64,000 nt of DNA from Paenibacillus sp. FSL H8-0079 (lineage in GTDB: Bacteria > Bacillota > Bacilli > Paenibacillales > Paenibacillaceae): NCBI RefSeq assembly GCF_037991315.1, contig NZ_CP150300.1, positions 2,852,001-2,916,000 on the forward strand, written 5' to 3'. Of the stretch, positions 55,159-63,704 are shown one piece after another; position 1 is the first letter of the stretch; the number at the start of each line of letters is the position of its first letter. Position numbers and translations under genes: made by a program. Below the pieces are notes generated by a model. The model was not told where the DNA came from, searched no databases, and worked only from the letters and a program-made list of their open reading frames with translations.

Positions 55159-55172
55159 AGACCAATTGGTCT
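55159..55172. promoter_or_regulatory. TetR-type operator before the NmrA-family gene
   Basis: Perfect 14-bp palindrome AGACCAATTGGTCT followed by GGAAA, as at the TetR promoter. The arms resemble LmrA/YxaF-type boxes of Bacillus. Confidence 0.65.
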
Positions 55173-55212
55173 GGAAAGAGAACACCAAACAAACTGTAGG
55201 AGGAAGTAAAGC

Positions 55213-56073
55213 ATGATCAATGATAAAAAGTTAACACTTATTACAGGGGCTAATGGAAAGACAGGAAGCCGTGTTGCGGCCATACTTCAAAAGCATCATT
55301 ATCCGGTGCGTTTGGCAGGAAGGACTAAGCCATCATCTCATGGCTCTGCCGATAACCATGTCTATTTTGATTGGTATGATACCACGACATTTGCTTCGGC
55401 ACTGAAAAATGTGGATCACGTGTATCTTGTTGTGCCAGCAATGGATATGACCCCAGAAGACGTCATGATGCCATTCATCAAGGAAGCATTGTGGAGCGGC
55501 GTTAAGCGATTCGTTTTACTTGGCAGTGCTTCGATCGATGAAGATGGTCCAATATTTGGCAAAGTACATCAGTATTTAAAAGCCCATGCTCCTGAGTGGG
55601 CTGTATTGCAGCCTTCCTATTTTATGGAGAACTTTACGGAGGGACCGCATCGGGAGACGGCGAAACAACTCGGGAAAATATACAGTGCTACGGGTGAAGG
55701 GAAAATTGGATTTGTTAGTGCAGATGATATCGCGGCAGTTGCGTTCCATGCTCTGACGGATATTGTTCCTCATAATACGGAGCATATCATTACAGGGCCG
55801 GAGACGTTGTCCTATGGGCAGGTTTCCGACATCATTAGTCGTATAGTGGGTCAGTCCATCCAACATGAATCTTTGTCCGATGATGAATTGAGGAACAGCA
55901 TGATTCGTGCGGGAATGTCAGAAGAATACGCTACTGCTCTCGCAGGACTGGATGTGCCTATCCGGGAGGAGGGGAGAGAAGATCAAACGACGGATACGGT
56001 GACAAAAATAACGGGGAATAACCCGATTTCATTCGAGCAATTTATTCAAAATCATATAGAAGTATGGAAATAA
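55213..56073 (+). CDS. NmrA-family NAD(P)-binding protein (atypical SDR)
   Basis: 286 residues. N-terminal ITGANGKTGSRVAAILQK binds the nucleotide; later ERFVLLGSASIDED-like strand (KRFVLLGSASIDEDG), the substrate-facing LQPSYFMENFTEG and a SADDIAAVAFHAL region match the NmrA/QOR2-like group, members of which sense NAD(P) or reduce quinones and aldehydes. AGGAGGAAG precedes ATG. Regulated by the adjacent TetR protein, which suggests an electrophile- or quinone-response role. Confidence 0.85.
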   Translation: MINDKKLTLITGANGKTGSRVAAILQKHHYPVRLAGRTKPSSHGSADNHVYFDWYDTTTFASALKNVDHVYLVVPAMDMTPEDVMMPFIKEALWSGVKRFVLLGSASIDEDGPIFGKVHQYLKAHAPEWAVLQPSYFMENFTEGPHRETAKQLGKIYSATGEGKIGFVSADDIAAVAFHALTDIVPHNTEHIITGPETLSYGQVSDIISRIVGQSIQHESLSDDELRNSMIRAGMSEEYATALAGLDVPIREEGREDQTTDTVTKITGNNPISFEQFIQNHIEVWK

Positions 56074-56101
56074 TGGAAGAAATATATTCATATTCAATGA
56101 G

Positions 56102-56128
56102 AAGACGGTGCCTAGTGCCCGTCTTTTT
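56102..56128 (+). terminator. Terminator after the NmrA-family gene
   Basis: AAGACGG (56102-56108) pairs with CCGTCTT (56119-56125), then T. Confidence 0.8.
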
Positions 56129-56252
56129 GCATGTCTACCAGCATGTTGACATGGTTGATTCGAATATAGATCTCTCCCTAACAAGGGACACTACGGAACT
56201 GCCGTGATTATACGAACACACTTTTGGGGAAATAGATGAGGATGAATGTTAG

Positions 56253-56277
56253 GGCGTGTCTGAGACACGCCCTAGAT
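56253..56277. repeat. 25-bp palindrome before the ABC importer operon
   Basis: TAGGGCGTGTCT, centre G, AGACACGCCCTA. It ends 13 bp before the GTG at 56291 and shares its outer part with 23914-23939. It could be an operator, an RNA hairpin near the ribosome site or a relic of a mobile palindrome. Confidence 0.55.
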
Positions 56278-56290
56278 AAAGGGGCGAAGA

Positions 56291-57271
56291 GTGCGGATGA
56301 TTCAGTTTGAAAATGTATCTAAACAATATCCTGATGGAACTACGGCTTTGCGTCAGGTTAACCTCAACATTAACAAAGGAGAACTGTTCGTCATGATTGG
56401 TCCAAGTGGATGTGGCAAAACCACCATGCTCAAAATGATCAATCGCCTGATTGAACGAACAGATGGAACAGTACGCATCAATGAACGCCCAATCGATGAA
56501 TACAATATTCACGAATTGCGATGGAATATCGGATATGTGCTGCAACAGATTGCATTGTTCCCGCATATGACGATTGCCGAGAATATTGCGGTTGTTCCTG
56601 AACTGCGAAAATGGAAGTCAGATCAAATCAAGAAGCGCGTACATACGTTGCTGGACATGGTTGGATTGCACGGAGACACGTACAGTGAGCGTAAACCTGC
56701 CGAGTTATCTGGAGGACAGCAACAGAGAATTGGTGTGTTGCGTGCACTCGCTGCTGATCCCGAGATTGTATTGATGGATGAACCGTTCAGTGCACTCGAT
56801 CCGATGAGCCGCGAGAAATTGCAGGACGATATTCTGGATATCCAGCGTCAGATGAAGAAAACAATTGTGTTTGTTACCCATGATATTCAGGAAGCGATGA
56901 AGCTGGGGGATCGCATCTGCATTATGAAGGATGGACAGGTTCTACAGGTAGGCACTCCGGAAGATCTGATCCGGCAGCCAGTTAATGACTTCGTACGCGA
57001 GTTTGTGGGGAGTCCAAGTTCCGATATGAGCGAACAGTCTGCATTTGATCTCGAATCCATCATGTCGCCGCTCTCACCTGGTCATGTGCCAAAATCAGCC
57101 AAAACTGCCGTTCCCGTATCCATTACGTTGACGGAGCTAGTTGAGATCATGGCTTCCCATGACCATCTGCTGGTTGAACGTAATCGCCAGATTATTGGCG
57201 AGATCAGTCGGGCTGATCTGATGAAATATTGGTCTGGTCAGTTACAGGAGCGAGGTGATGGACATGAGTAG
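56291..57271 (+). CDS. ABC transporter ATP-binding protein, OpuCA/EgtV type
   Basis: 326 residues. Walker A GPSGCGKTT, Q-loop GYVLQQIALFPH, signature ELSGGQQQR, Walker B VLMDEPFSALD and switch His FVTHD. A CBS-like segment follows (about 250-320: DLESIMSPLSPGHVP, EIMASHDHLLVE). Sequences like this are usually called glycine betaine/carnitine/choline transporters; the partner protein makes the ergothioneine-type EgtV an equally good reading. GTG 56291 or ATG 56297 could start it. Overlaps the next gene by 8 bp. Confidence 0.87.
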   Translation: MRMIQFENVSKQYPDGTTALRQVNLNINKGELFVMIGPSGCGKTTMLKMINRLIERTDGTVRINERPIDEYNIHELRWNIGYVLQQIALFPHMTIAENIAVVPELRKWKSDQIKKRVHTLLDMVGLHGDTYSERKPAELSGGQQQRIGVLRALAADPEIVLMDEPFSALDPMSREKLQDDILDIQRQMKKTIVFVTHDIQEAMKLGDRICIMKDGQVLQVGTPEDLIRQPVNDFVREFVGSPSSDMSEQSAFDLESIMSPLSPGHVPKSAKTAVPVSITLTELVEIMASHDHLLVERNRQIIGEISRADLMKYWSGQLQERGDGHE

Positions 57272-58778
57272 ATTCACGGAGGTGTTCAGCGAGCGTAAAG
57301 GTCAGTTGTTGTCTGCTCTTATTGAACATATTCAGATCTCATTTATCGCGTTGTTCTTTGCTGTCCTAATTGCTATTCCGCTTGGTATCTACTTGACACG
57401 AAAGCCAAGAGTTGCTGAACCGATTATCGGGGTTACGGCTGTATTGCAAACCATTCCTTCTCTGGCGCTTCTCGGATTGCTTATCCCGTTATTCGGCATA
57501 GGCACACTGCCTGCAATTATTGCACTGGTGGTGTATGCGCTGCTCCCGGTACTTCGCAACACGTACACAGGCATATCCGAAGTCGATCCTTCCATGGTTG
57601 AAGCGGCGAATGCGATGGGCATGAATAGTCGACAACGACTGATTAAAGTGGAGCTGCCGCTGGCGATGCCTGTCATTATGGCCGGAATTCGGACCGCGAT
57701 GGTCCTGATTGTAGGAACGGCGACACTTGCTGCCTTGATCGGCGCAGGAGGCTTGGGTGCATTAATCTTGCTGGGCATTGATCGGAATGATACGGCACTG
57801 ATCATCCTAGGAGCTATTCCAGCTGCATTGTTGGCCATTTTGTTTGATGTGCTATTGCGTCAGTTCCAGCGCTTGTCATTCAAGAAAACTTTGGTTACCT
57901 TGGGTTCGCTTGCTCTGATCGCGATACTTGTGATCACCATTCCCTTTTTTGCGAGGGGAGGACAGAAGGATCTCGTGATTTCCGGGAAACTGGGGGCGGA
58001 ACCCGAAATTCTGATTAATATGTACAAATTGCTGATTGAAAAAAATACAGATCTGACCGTGGAACTAAAGCCCGGATTGGGCAAAACGCCATTCCTTTTC
58101 AATGCACTCAAGTCGGGTGATATTGACATCTATCCCGAATTCACAGGGACAGCCATTTCCGAATTCATGAAGAAAACGGCTGTAAGTACGGATCGAACAG
58201 AGGTCTACGAACAAGCTAGAGACGGAATGCTGAGCCAGTTCAACATGGTGCTTCTGAACCCTATGGATTACAACAATACGTATACCTTGGCGGTCCCGCA
58301 GAGTACCGCAGATCAATACAATCTCAAGACCATTTCGGATCTCAAACCGATTGAGCAGCAGATCAAGGCGGGATTCACACTGGAATTCTCGGATCGGGAA
58401 GACGGATACCTTGGCATACAGAAAAAGTATGGGATTGAATTCCCGAACGTGGCGACAATGGAACCCAAGCTTCGCTATGGTGCTCTTCAGCGGGGCGATA
58501 TTAATATCGTAGATGCCTACTCCACAGATAGTGAGTTGAGACAATATGAACTCGTTGTGCTGGAGGATGATCAGGAGTTATTCCCACCGTATCAAGGCGC
58601 GCCGATGCTTCGTAAAGAAACGGCAGATCAATATCCACAGCTAGTTGAGGTGCTGAATCAGCTTGCTGGCAAAATTACGGATGACGAGATGCGTCAAATG
58701 AACTATGACGTGAACGTAGATGGAGCCAATCCTGAGCAGGTGGCAAGAGAATACCTTAAACAAGCTGGATTGCTGTAA
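57264..58778 (+). CDS. Fused permease and substrate-binding protein, OpuCB-CC/EgtU type
   Basis: 504 residues. Residues 1-210 form the permease with five or six helices (EAA loop VEAANAMGMNSRQRLIKVEL). A further helix near 215-232 (LVTLGSLALIAILVITIPFF) joins it to an extracellular binding domain with KLGAEPEILINMYKLLIE, GDIDIYPEFTGT, FTLEFSDREDGYLGIQ, DAYSTDSEL and LFPPYQGAP. These motifs closely recall EgtU of pneumococcus (from memory), which binds ergothioneine; choline or betaine is the traditional assignment. ATG 57264 has GAGGTG at 7 nt. Confidence 0.87.
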   Translation: MSRFTEVFSERKGQLLSALIEHIQISFIALFFAVLIAIPLGIYLTRKPRVAEPIIGVTAVLQTIPSLALLGLLIPLFGIGTLPAIIALVVYALLPVLRNTYTGISEVDPSMVEAANAMGMNSRQRLIKVELPLAMPVIMAGIRTAMVLIVGTATLAALIGAGGLGALILLGIDRNDTALIILGAIPAALLAILFDVLLRQFQRLSFKKTLVTLGSLALIAILVITIPFFARGGQKDLVISGKLGAEPEILINMYKLLIEKNTDLTVELKPGLGKTPFLFNALKSGDIDIYPEFTGTAISEFMKKTAVSTDRTEVYEQARDGMLSQFNMVLLNPMDYNNTYTLAVPQSTADQYNLKTISDLKPIEQQIKAGFTLEFSDREDGYLGIQKKYGIEFPNVATMEPKLRYGALQRGDINIVDAYSTDSELRQYELVVLEDDQELFPPYQGAPMLRKETADQYPQLVEVLNQLAGKITDDEMRQMNYDVNVDGANPEQVAREYLKQAGLL

Positions 58779-58825
58779 CTTCAGGCATCCATAAAATAGA
58801 TGTACCAAGAGGACGAGGAGGAACC

Positions 58826-60175
58826 ATGATGACACAAGAAACCTATGACTTGATTGCGATTGGAACAGGAAGCGCGGCAAGCTCTGTAATTACCCGCTGC
58901 GCTGAAGCTGGCTGGAGAGTTGCTGTAATTGATGAACGTGAGTTCGGAGGAACCTGTGCACTTCGCGGCTGTGATCCCAAGAAAGTACTGGCTGGAGCGG
59001 CTGAGTTGATTGATTGGAATGAGCGTATGCAAGGGAAAGGGATTCAGGGGCAGGCAACCATCAACTGGACTGAGCTTATGACGTTTAAGCGCACCTTTAC
59101 CGAGAGCATACCCAGAGCAAGCGAGGATAATTTCAAACAGGCCGGAATGGACACGTTCCATGGTAAAGCTTCATTTGTCGATGAAGACCATATTCAAGTT
59201 GGAGAAGAAGTGCTTCATGGCAAACACATCCTGATTGCTACCGGTGCAAGACCTGCGCCACTTCAGATTGAGGGTTCAGAGCATCTCATATATAGTGATG
59301 ACTTTCTGGATCTGGAACAGCTGCCGGATCGATTAGTTCTGGTAGGCGGTGGATACATTGCATTTGAGTTTGCGCATATTGCGGCCAGAGCCGGGACGGA
59401 AGTTCATATCCTGCATCGGAGTGAACAGCCACTGAAATCGTTTGATGCTGAGCTGGTGGAAGCATTGTTGCAAAAATCGAAAGAGATCGGCATTCATGTT
59501 CACTTGAACGCGGAGGTGAAGTCCATACGACAGCAAGGGGACGCCTATGTCGTTCATGGCACACGCAATGGTGCAGATCACCAGTGGCAGTGCGGACTTG
59601 TCGTGCACGGAGCCGGGCGTATTCCCAATGTGGATGGGCTGGAATTGGAGAAAGGCAACGTCAACTACACCAAAAAGGGGATTACGGTGAACGAGTATTT
59701 GCAAAGCGAAAGCAATCCACGCGTGTATGCTGCTGGCGATGTGACTGACACGCAAGGGCTGCCTTTGACCCCGTTAGCAGGTCAGGAATCCCGTGCGGTA
59801 TCGTTCAATTTGTTGGAGGGAAACCAACACAAACCGAATTATAAAGTCATGCCTTCCATTGTGTTTACTGTCCCTGCACTTGGTTCTGTAGGGATGAGTA
59901 CGGAAAAAGCCAAGAAAGAGGGCTATGATGTGGAGGTAAATGATATGTCGAAATGGTATACTTACAAGCGAACGCATGAAAAAGTTGCCATGGCCAAAGT
60001 AGTGATCGATAAATCAACCGGCCGTATTCTGGGTGCGCATGTGCTAGGCAGCAAAACAGAAGAATTGATTAATCTTTTTGCAATGGCGATTCAGTTCAAT
60101 CTAACGACCGAGCAGTTAAGCACCATGAATTTTGCATATCCTACTGCTGCATCGGACTTGGGTTCTCTATTGTAG
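58826..60175 (+). CDS. FAD-dependent pyridine nucleotide-disulfide oxidoreductase family protein
   Basis: 449 residues. FAD motif LIAIGTGSAASSVITRCAEA, redox-active pair in FGGTCALRGCDPKK (C-x4-C as in glutathione reductase), NAD motif LVLVGGGYIAFEFAHIAARA, FAD-binding VYAAGDVT and a dimerisation domain. The C-terminal tail reads FAYPTAASDLGSLL where active thiol reductases carry His-Pro-Thr and a Glu, so the proton-relay His is absent. It lies 47 bp after the importer operon with no terminator; a functional link to thiol uptake is inferred. Confidence 0.88.
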   Translation: MMTQETYDLIAIGTGSAASSVITRCAEAGWRVAVIDEREFGGTCALRGCDPKKVLAGAAELIDWNERMQGKGIQGQATINWTELMTFKRTFTESIPRASEDNFKQAGMDTFHGKASFVDEDHIQVGEEVLHGKHILIATGARPAPLQIEGSEHLIYSDDFLDLEQLPDRLVLVGGGYIAFEFAHIAARAGTEVHILHRSEQPLKSFDAELVEALLQKSKEIGIHVHLNAEVKSIRQQGDAYVVHGTRNGADHQWQCGLVVHGAGRIPNVDGLELEKGNVNYTKKGITVNEYLQSESNPRVYAAGDVTDTQGLPLTPLAGQESRAVSFNLLEGNQHKPNYKVMPSIVFTVPALGSVGMSTEKAKKEGYDVEVNDMSKWYTYKRTHEKVAMAKVVIDKSTGRILGAHVLGSKTEELINLFAMAIQFNLTTEQLSTMNFAYPTAASDLGSLL

Positions 60176-60224
60176 AAGTGATGAGGAACTCCCCTTTGGG
60201 CCGGAAGGAAGGATGAGAATAACG

Positions 60225-60833
60225 ATGTCAGCGGATTTTATAGGCCTGCATGAAGGCAAGTGGACCACGGAACCCGTTGCTGCGCGGATGGATGGGGATC
60301 GTTTCGTCGTGGAAGCTCAGGAAGGCAGTGACTTCTGGGAGAAAACATTCTATGGATTCTGTCATCGGAATGGACACGCCATGCTTACACCATGGGATGG
60401 GACGGAAGCAATCGAAGTATCTTTCGATCTGAGTTCATTTACCGAATTGTATGATCAGGCGGGATTAATGTTATGGTACGGAGAAGATCAATGGATCAAG
60501 GCTGGAGTTGAGGTCAATGATGGCGTAGCTCACGTTGGAGCCGTCGTAACGGATACGTATTCCGATTGGTCATTATCTCCTGTGCCAGAGTGGGGTGGAC
60601 GGATCGTAACGATTAGAGCCTCTTACAGTAATGAGGCAGTTGTCATCCGTGCTCGCACAGACGAGCATGCCTGGCGTACGATTCGGGTTGCACGGTTTGC
60701 CCATCCGACGAACAAACAAGCAGGTCCATTTCTGTGTTCACCGAAGCGTGCAGGATTCGAGGTAGCCTTTACCAAGTGGAAATCCACCGCACCCGATGAA
60801 GACTTGCACACAGATCCACCGATTACGGATTAA
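60225..60833 (+). CDS. DUF1349 domain-containing protein
   Basis: 202 residues from ATG 60225 (GGAAGGAAGG about 12 nt upstream); ATG 60213 is also possible. The core shows a concanavalin-like lectin/beta-sandwich pattern (SDFWEKTFYGFCHRNGHAML, AGLMLWYGEDQWIKAGVE, TIRASYSNEAVVIRAR and a closing FEVAFTKWK). DUF1349 proteins, including yeast Ree1-like ones, have no agreed biochemical role. The start lies 50 bp after the flavoprotein stop, so co-transcription is likely. Confidence 0.82.
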   Translation: MSADFIGLHEGKWTTEPVAARMDGDRFVVEAQEGSDFWEKTFYGFCHRNGHAMLTPWDGTEAIEVSFDLSSFTELYDQAGLMLWYGEDQWIKAGVEVNDGVAHVGAVVTDTYSDWSLSPVPEWGGRIVTIRASYSNEAVVIRARTDEHAWRTIRVARFAHPTNKQAGPFLCSPKRAGFEVAFTKWKSTAPDEDLHTDPPITD

Positions 60834-60879
60834 AACAAGTTATGCCAAGCATATCTACCTTAGAAAGTAAAACAACACA

Positions 60880-60919
60880 AATAAGCAAGTCTTCTATCAG
60901 CGGAGGACTTGCTTATTTT
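60880..60919 (+). terminator. Terminator after the DUF1349 gene
   Basis: AATAAGCAAGTC (60880-60891) pairs with GACTTGCTTATT (60906-60917), then TT. The rest to 61055 has short imperfect hairpins and no gene. Confidence 0.85.
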
Positions 60920-61055
60920 CGTGTTTGAACATCGGATTATGAAGTGTACTTGATAGAGTACTCTAGGTACTCATATTCATACTTCAACGTGTGAATCGAG
61001 TTCTTTCGCATCTACAGCGAAGGTCCTTGCGAACCTTGTTGAATTTAACGTACGT

Positions 61056-61529
61056 TTATTTACTCGTGTCCGTATCCAGGGACTGGGTTTCAGTCTCTTT
61101 TTCATCCTCATCATCATTGGATTTATTGAACTCCAGCATACGCTCTTCGTAGTCGTCCAGGAACCATAGTGGGTCCATGCTGTCTTCCTCACCGTTGTAA
61201 TTAATCACGATTTCATCGCCAGCCTTGATATCTGTGTACGCGTAGAAGTCAAAGGTGTGGTTATCAAAATTGATATCATAAGTAGCGTTAGGTTCATAGG
61301 AGTGGTTGATCAGACTGCCGTAGCCGAGCAGAATGGCGGTATGATTCGCCCCATATTCGAACACGTAATCTTCCAGAATCGTTTTTTCGACATGCTCATG
61401 ATCTTCATTTGGGTAAGGCACAACGGGTGCCTGATGGATAAGCGTTCCTTTGGCAATATCAACGGTAGCAAATACCCCGCGGTTAAACTCACCACCATCA
61501 CCCAACTTGGATTGTTTTACTTCAATCAT
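61056..61529 (-). CDS. SET domain-containing protein
   Basis: 157 residues. SET-domain hallmarks in order: NRGVFATVDIAKGTLI near the start, the pseudoknot motif LINHSYEPNATYD (N-H-S) and IKAGDEIVINYNG. The post-SET cysteines are missing and the tail is very acidic (NDDEDEKETETQ). SET proteins methylate lysines with SAM; bacterial members are less common and mostly uncharacterised. ATG 61529 has AGGTGA upstream; GTG 61538 overlaps that site. Confidence 0.85.
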   Translation of the reverse strand: MIEVKQSKLGDGGEFNRGVFATVDIAKGTLIHQAPVVPYPNEDHEHVEKTILEDYVFEYGANHTAILLGYGSLINHSYEPNATYDINFDNHTFDFYAYTDIKAGDEIVINYNGEEDSMDPLWFLDDYEERMLEFNKSNDDEDEKETETQSLDTDTSK

Positions 61530-61660
61530 AATCTTCACCTGATGCTCTTCTAAGAGCTCCGTTCTATTAATAGTAGTAATTCGTTAAGGCAAAATTTTAA
61601 CCCATACTTTCATATAAGGCAAATTTCCGCCAAAAAGGTGGAATAATTTTTAATATGGCG

Positions 61661-61850
61661 TTGAGTTGTGCAGGATATAACGCTTATAATATACAAAGGA
61701 GCTTTTTGCATAAATCCCCTGAGCGTCTTCCAATCAGCAAGATATAGATCGAAATGATTTTATTCGTCTATATCTTGTACCCGTGAGCGGTAGGATTCGA
61801 ATTAATGCAAAATGCTGAAGAATTAAGTCTATATAGAAAAGGTGTCATGA
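61661..61850 (+). promoter_or_regulatory. Promoter and long leader of the ABC-F gene
   Basis: TTGAGT (61661-61666), 18 bp, TATAAT (61685-61690) give a leader of about 150 nt. In it CAAGATATAGA and TCTATATCTTG (about 61739-61778) form a perfect 11-bp stem with a further CGAA/TTCG inside. There is no T run after it. Confidence 0.55.
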
Positions 61851-63407
61851 ATGAGCATATTAAATGTAGAAAAATTAAGTCACGGTTTTGGTGACCGTGC
61901 TATCTTTAACGACGTTTCATTCCGCCTCTTGAAGGGCGAACATATTGGTCTGATCGGGGCCAATGGTGAAGGTAAATCCACCTTCATGAACATTATTACA
62001 GGCAAGCTTCAGCCGGATGAAGGCAAGGTAGAGTGGTCCAAACGGATGCGTGTTGGTTATCTGGACCAGCATGCTGTATTGAACAAAGGCCAATCGATCC
62101 GTGACATACTTCGCGGTGCGTTCCAGTATTTGTTCGACATGGAACAGGAAATGAATGATATGTATGGCAAAATGGGCGATGTGACTCCAGAGGAGCTTGA
62201 ACAACTTCTTGAAGACGTGGGTACGATTCAGGATACACTGACGAACCAGGATTTCTACATGATCGACGCCAAAGTGGATGAAACCGCACGTGGTCTGGGT
62301 CTGACAGATATCGGCCTGGATAAAGACGTCAATGATCTGAGTGGTGGACAGCGTACCAAAGTACTGCTTGCTAAGTTACTGCTGGAAAAACCTGATATTT
62401 TGCTGCTCGATGAGCCTACGAACTATCTGGATGAATTGCATATCGAATGGCTGAAACGCTATTTGCAGGAATATGAGAATGCTTTTATTCTGATCTCTCA
62501 CGATATTCCGTTCTTGAACAGTGTTATCAACTTGATCTATCACATGGAGAACCAGAATCTAACTCGCTATGTGGGCGATTATGATCATTTCCAGGAAGTG
62601 CATGAGATGAGAAAACAGCAGCTTGAGTCGGCGTACAAACGCCAACAACAAGAGATTGCTGACCTCAAGGATTTTGTAGCGCGTAACAAAGCAAGTGTAG
62701 CTACACGCAATATGGCGATGTCCAGACAGAAGAAGCTCGACAAGATGGATGTCATCGAGATCGCCAAGGAGAAACCGAAACCGCAGTTCAACTTCCGTGA
62801 TGCAAGAACATCCGGCAAGCTCATTTTCGAAACCAAAGGTCTTGTGATTGGTTACAATGAACCGTTGTCCAGACCACTGGATCTGCGTATGGAACGCGGA
62901 CAGAAGATTGCCCTTGTTGGTGCGAACGGAATCGGTAAAACAACCCTGATGCGCAGTATTCTGGGTGAAATTCAAGCTCTGGAAGGGACCGTTCAACGCG
63001 GTGAACATCTGGAGATTGGTTACTTCCAGCAAGAGATGAAGGATGCCAACTACAATACGTGTATTGAAGAGATCTGGCAGGAGTTCCCTTCCTATACCCA
63101 ATTCGAGGTGCGTGCTGCACTTGCGAAATGTGGATTGACTACAAAACACATTGAGAGCAAGGTAGCTGTACTAAGTGGTGGCGAGAAAGCTAAAGTGCGT
63201 CTCTGTAAGCTGATCAATAACGAAACCAACCTGCTTGTACTTGATGAGCCGACGAACCATTTGGACGTTGATGCCAAGGAAGAGTTGAAACGTGCACTCA
63301 AGGCTTACAAAGGCAGTATTCTTCTGATTTCCCATGAACCGGAATTTTATCGTGACGTGGTTACGGAGACGTGGAACTGTGAGTCGTGGACGACGAAAGT
63401 ATTTTAA
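61851..63407 (+). CDS. ABC-F family ATPase (YkpA/YbiT-like)
   Basis: 518 residues with two ATPase domains and no membrane helix. First domain: GANGEGKST, LSGGQRTKVLLAKLLLEKP, LLLDEPTNYLD. Charged coiled linker at about 240-325 (RKQQLESAYKRQQQEIADLK). Second domain: GANGIGKTT, LSGGEKAKVRLCKL, LVLDEPTNHLD. ABC-F proteins act on ribosomes, as translation factors or in protection from antibiotics; the arrangement is closest to the housekeeping YkpA/YbiT group rather than known resistance proteins. AAAAGGTG lies 6 nt before ATG 61851. Confidence 0.92.
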   Translation: MSILNVEKLSHGFGDRAIFNDVSFRLLKGEHIGLIGANGEGKSTFMNIITGKLQPDEGKVEWSKRMRVGYLDQHAVLNKGQSIRDILRGAFQYLFDMEQEMNDMYGKMGDVTPEELEQLLEDVGTIQDTLTNQDFYMIDAKVDETARGLGLTDIGLDKDVNDLSGGQRTKVLLAKLLLEKPDILLLDEPTNYLDELHIEWLKRYLQEYENAFILISHDIPFLNSVINLIYHMENQNLTRYVGDYDHFQEVHEMRKQQLESAYKRQQQEIADLKDFVARNKASVATRNMAMSRQKKLDKMDVIEIAKEKPKPQFNFRDARTSGKLIFETKGLVIGYNEPLSRPLDLRMERGQKIALVGANGIGKTTLMRSILGEIQALEGTVQRGEHLEIGYFQQEMKDANYNTCIEEIWQEFPSYTQFEVRAALAKCGLTTKHIESKVAVLSGGEKAKVRLCKLINNETNLLVLDEPTNHLDVDAKEELKRALKAYKGSILLISHEPEFYRDVVTETWNCESWTTKVF

Positions 63408-63417
63408 TAATACTAGA

Positions 63418-63435
63418 GAGCTTGCGAACAAGCTC
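63418..63435. other. Hairpin just after the ABC-F gene
   Basis: GAGCTTG, tetraloop CGAA, CAAGCTC; no T run. It precedes the true terminator and may stabilise the 3' end. Confidence 0.5.
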
Positions 63436-63445
63436 GAAGGGTGAA

Positions 63446-63492
63446 AAAAGGCGCGAATTTTGCTTGCAAAACAGGCAGAACTCGCGCCTTTT
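63446..63492 (+). terminator. Terminator after the ABC-F gene
   Basis: AAAAGGCGCGA (63446-63456) pairs with TCGCGCCTTTT (63482-63492). Confidence 0.85.
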
Positions 63493-63533
63493 CTGTATGG
63501 TTTTAACGAAAAATGTTTGAGTGGAATTCATAG

Positions 63534-63563
63534 TTGACATCTTTAATCAGGCAATAATATAAT
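63534..63563 (+). promoter_or_regulatory. Near-consensus promoter of the truncated secreted-protein gene
   Basis: TTGACA (63534-63539), 18 bp, TATAAT (63558-63563). It would give a leader of about 255 nt before TTG 63825. Confidence 0.7.
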
Positions 63564-63686
63564 TCAGGAAAGCGATTACATATACATATTAGAAACCTGT
63601 TTCACTGCATAGGGGCAAGGAAGATACGGTATTCCAAATGGGTATCATTGCACTTAGAAGGGAAGACGGGTCTTTTTTTGCTCTCG

Positions 63687-63704
63687 AATGAAACCGGTTT
63701 CATT
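63687..63704. promoter_or_regulatory. Perfect 18-bp palindrome in the leader (LacI-type operator)
   Basis: AATGAAACCGGTTTCATT, with the central CG and A/T-rich arms of LacI/GalR-family operators. It lies about 120 bp downstream of the promoter. Confidence 0.6.

Noticed and set aside
63540..63680. c-di-GMP riboswitch in the last leader
   Set aside because: GGGGCAAGG and a few stems look suggestive, but the conserved core and the partner loop of that class are not present.
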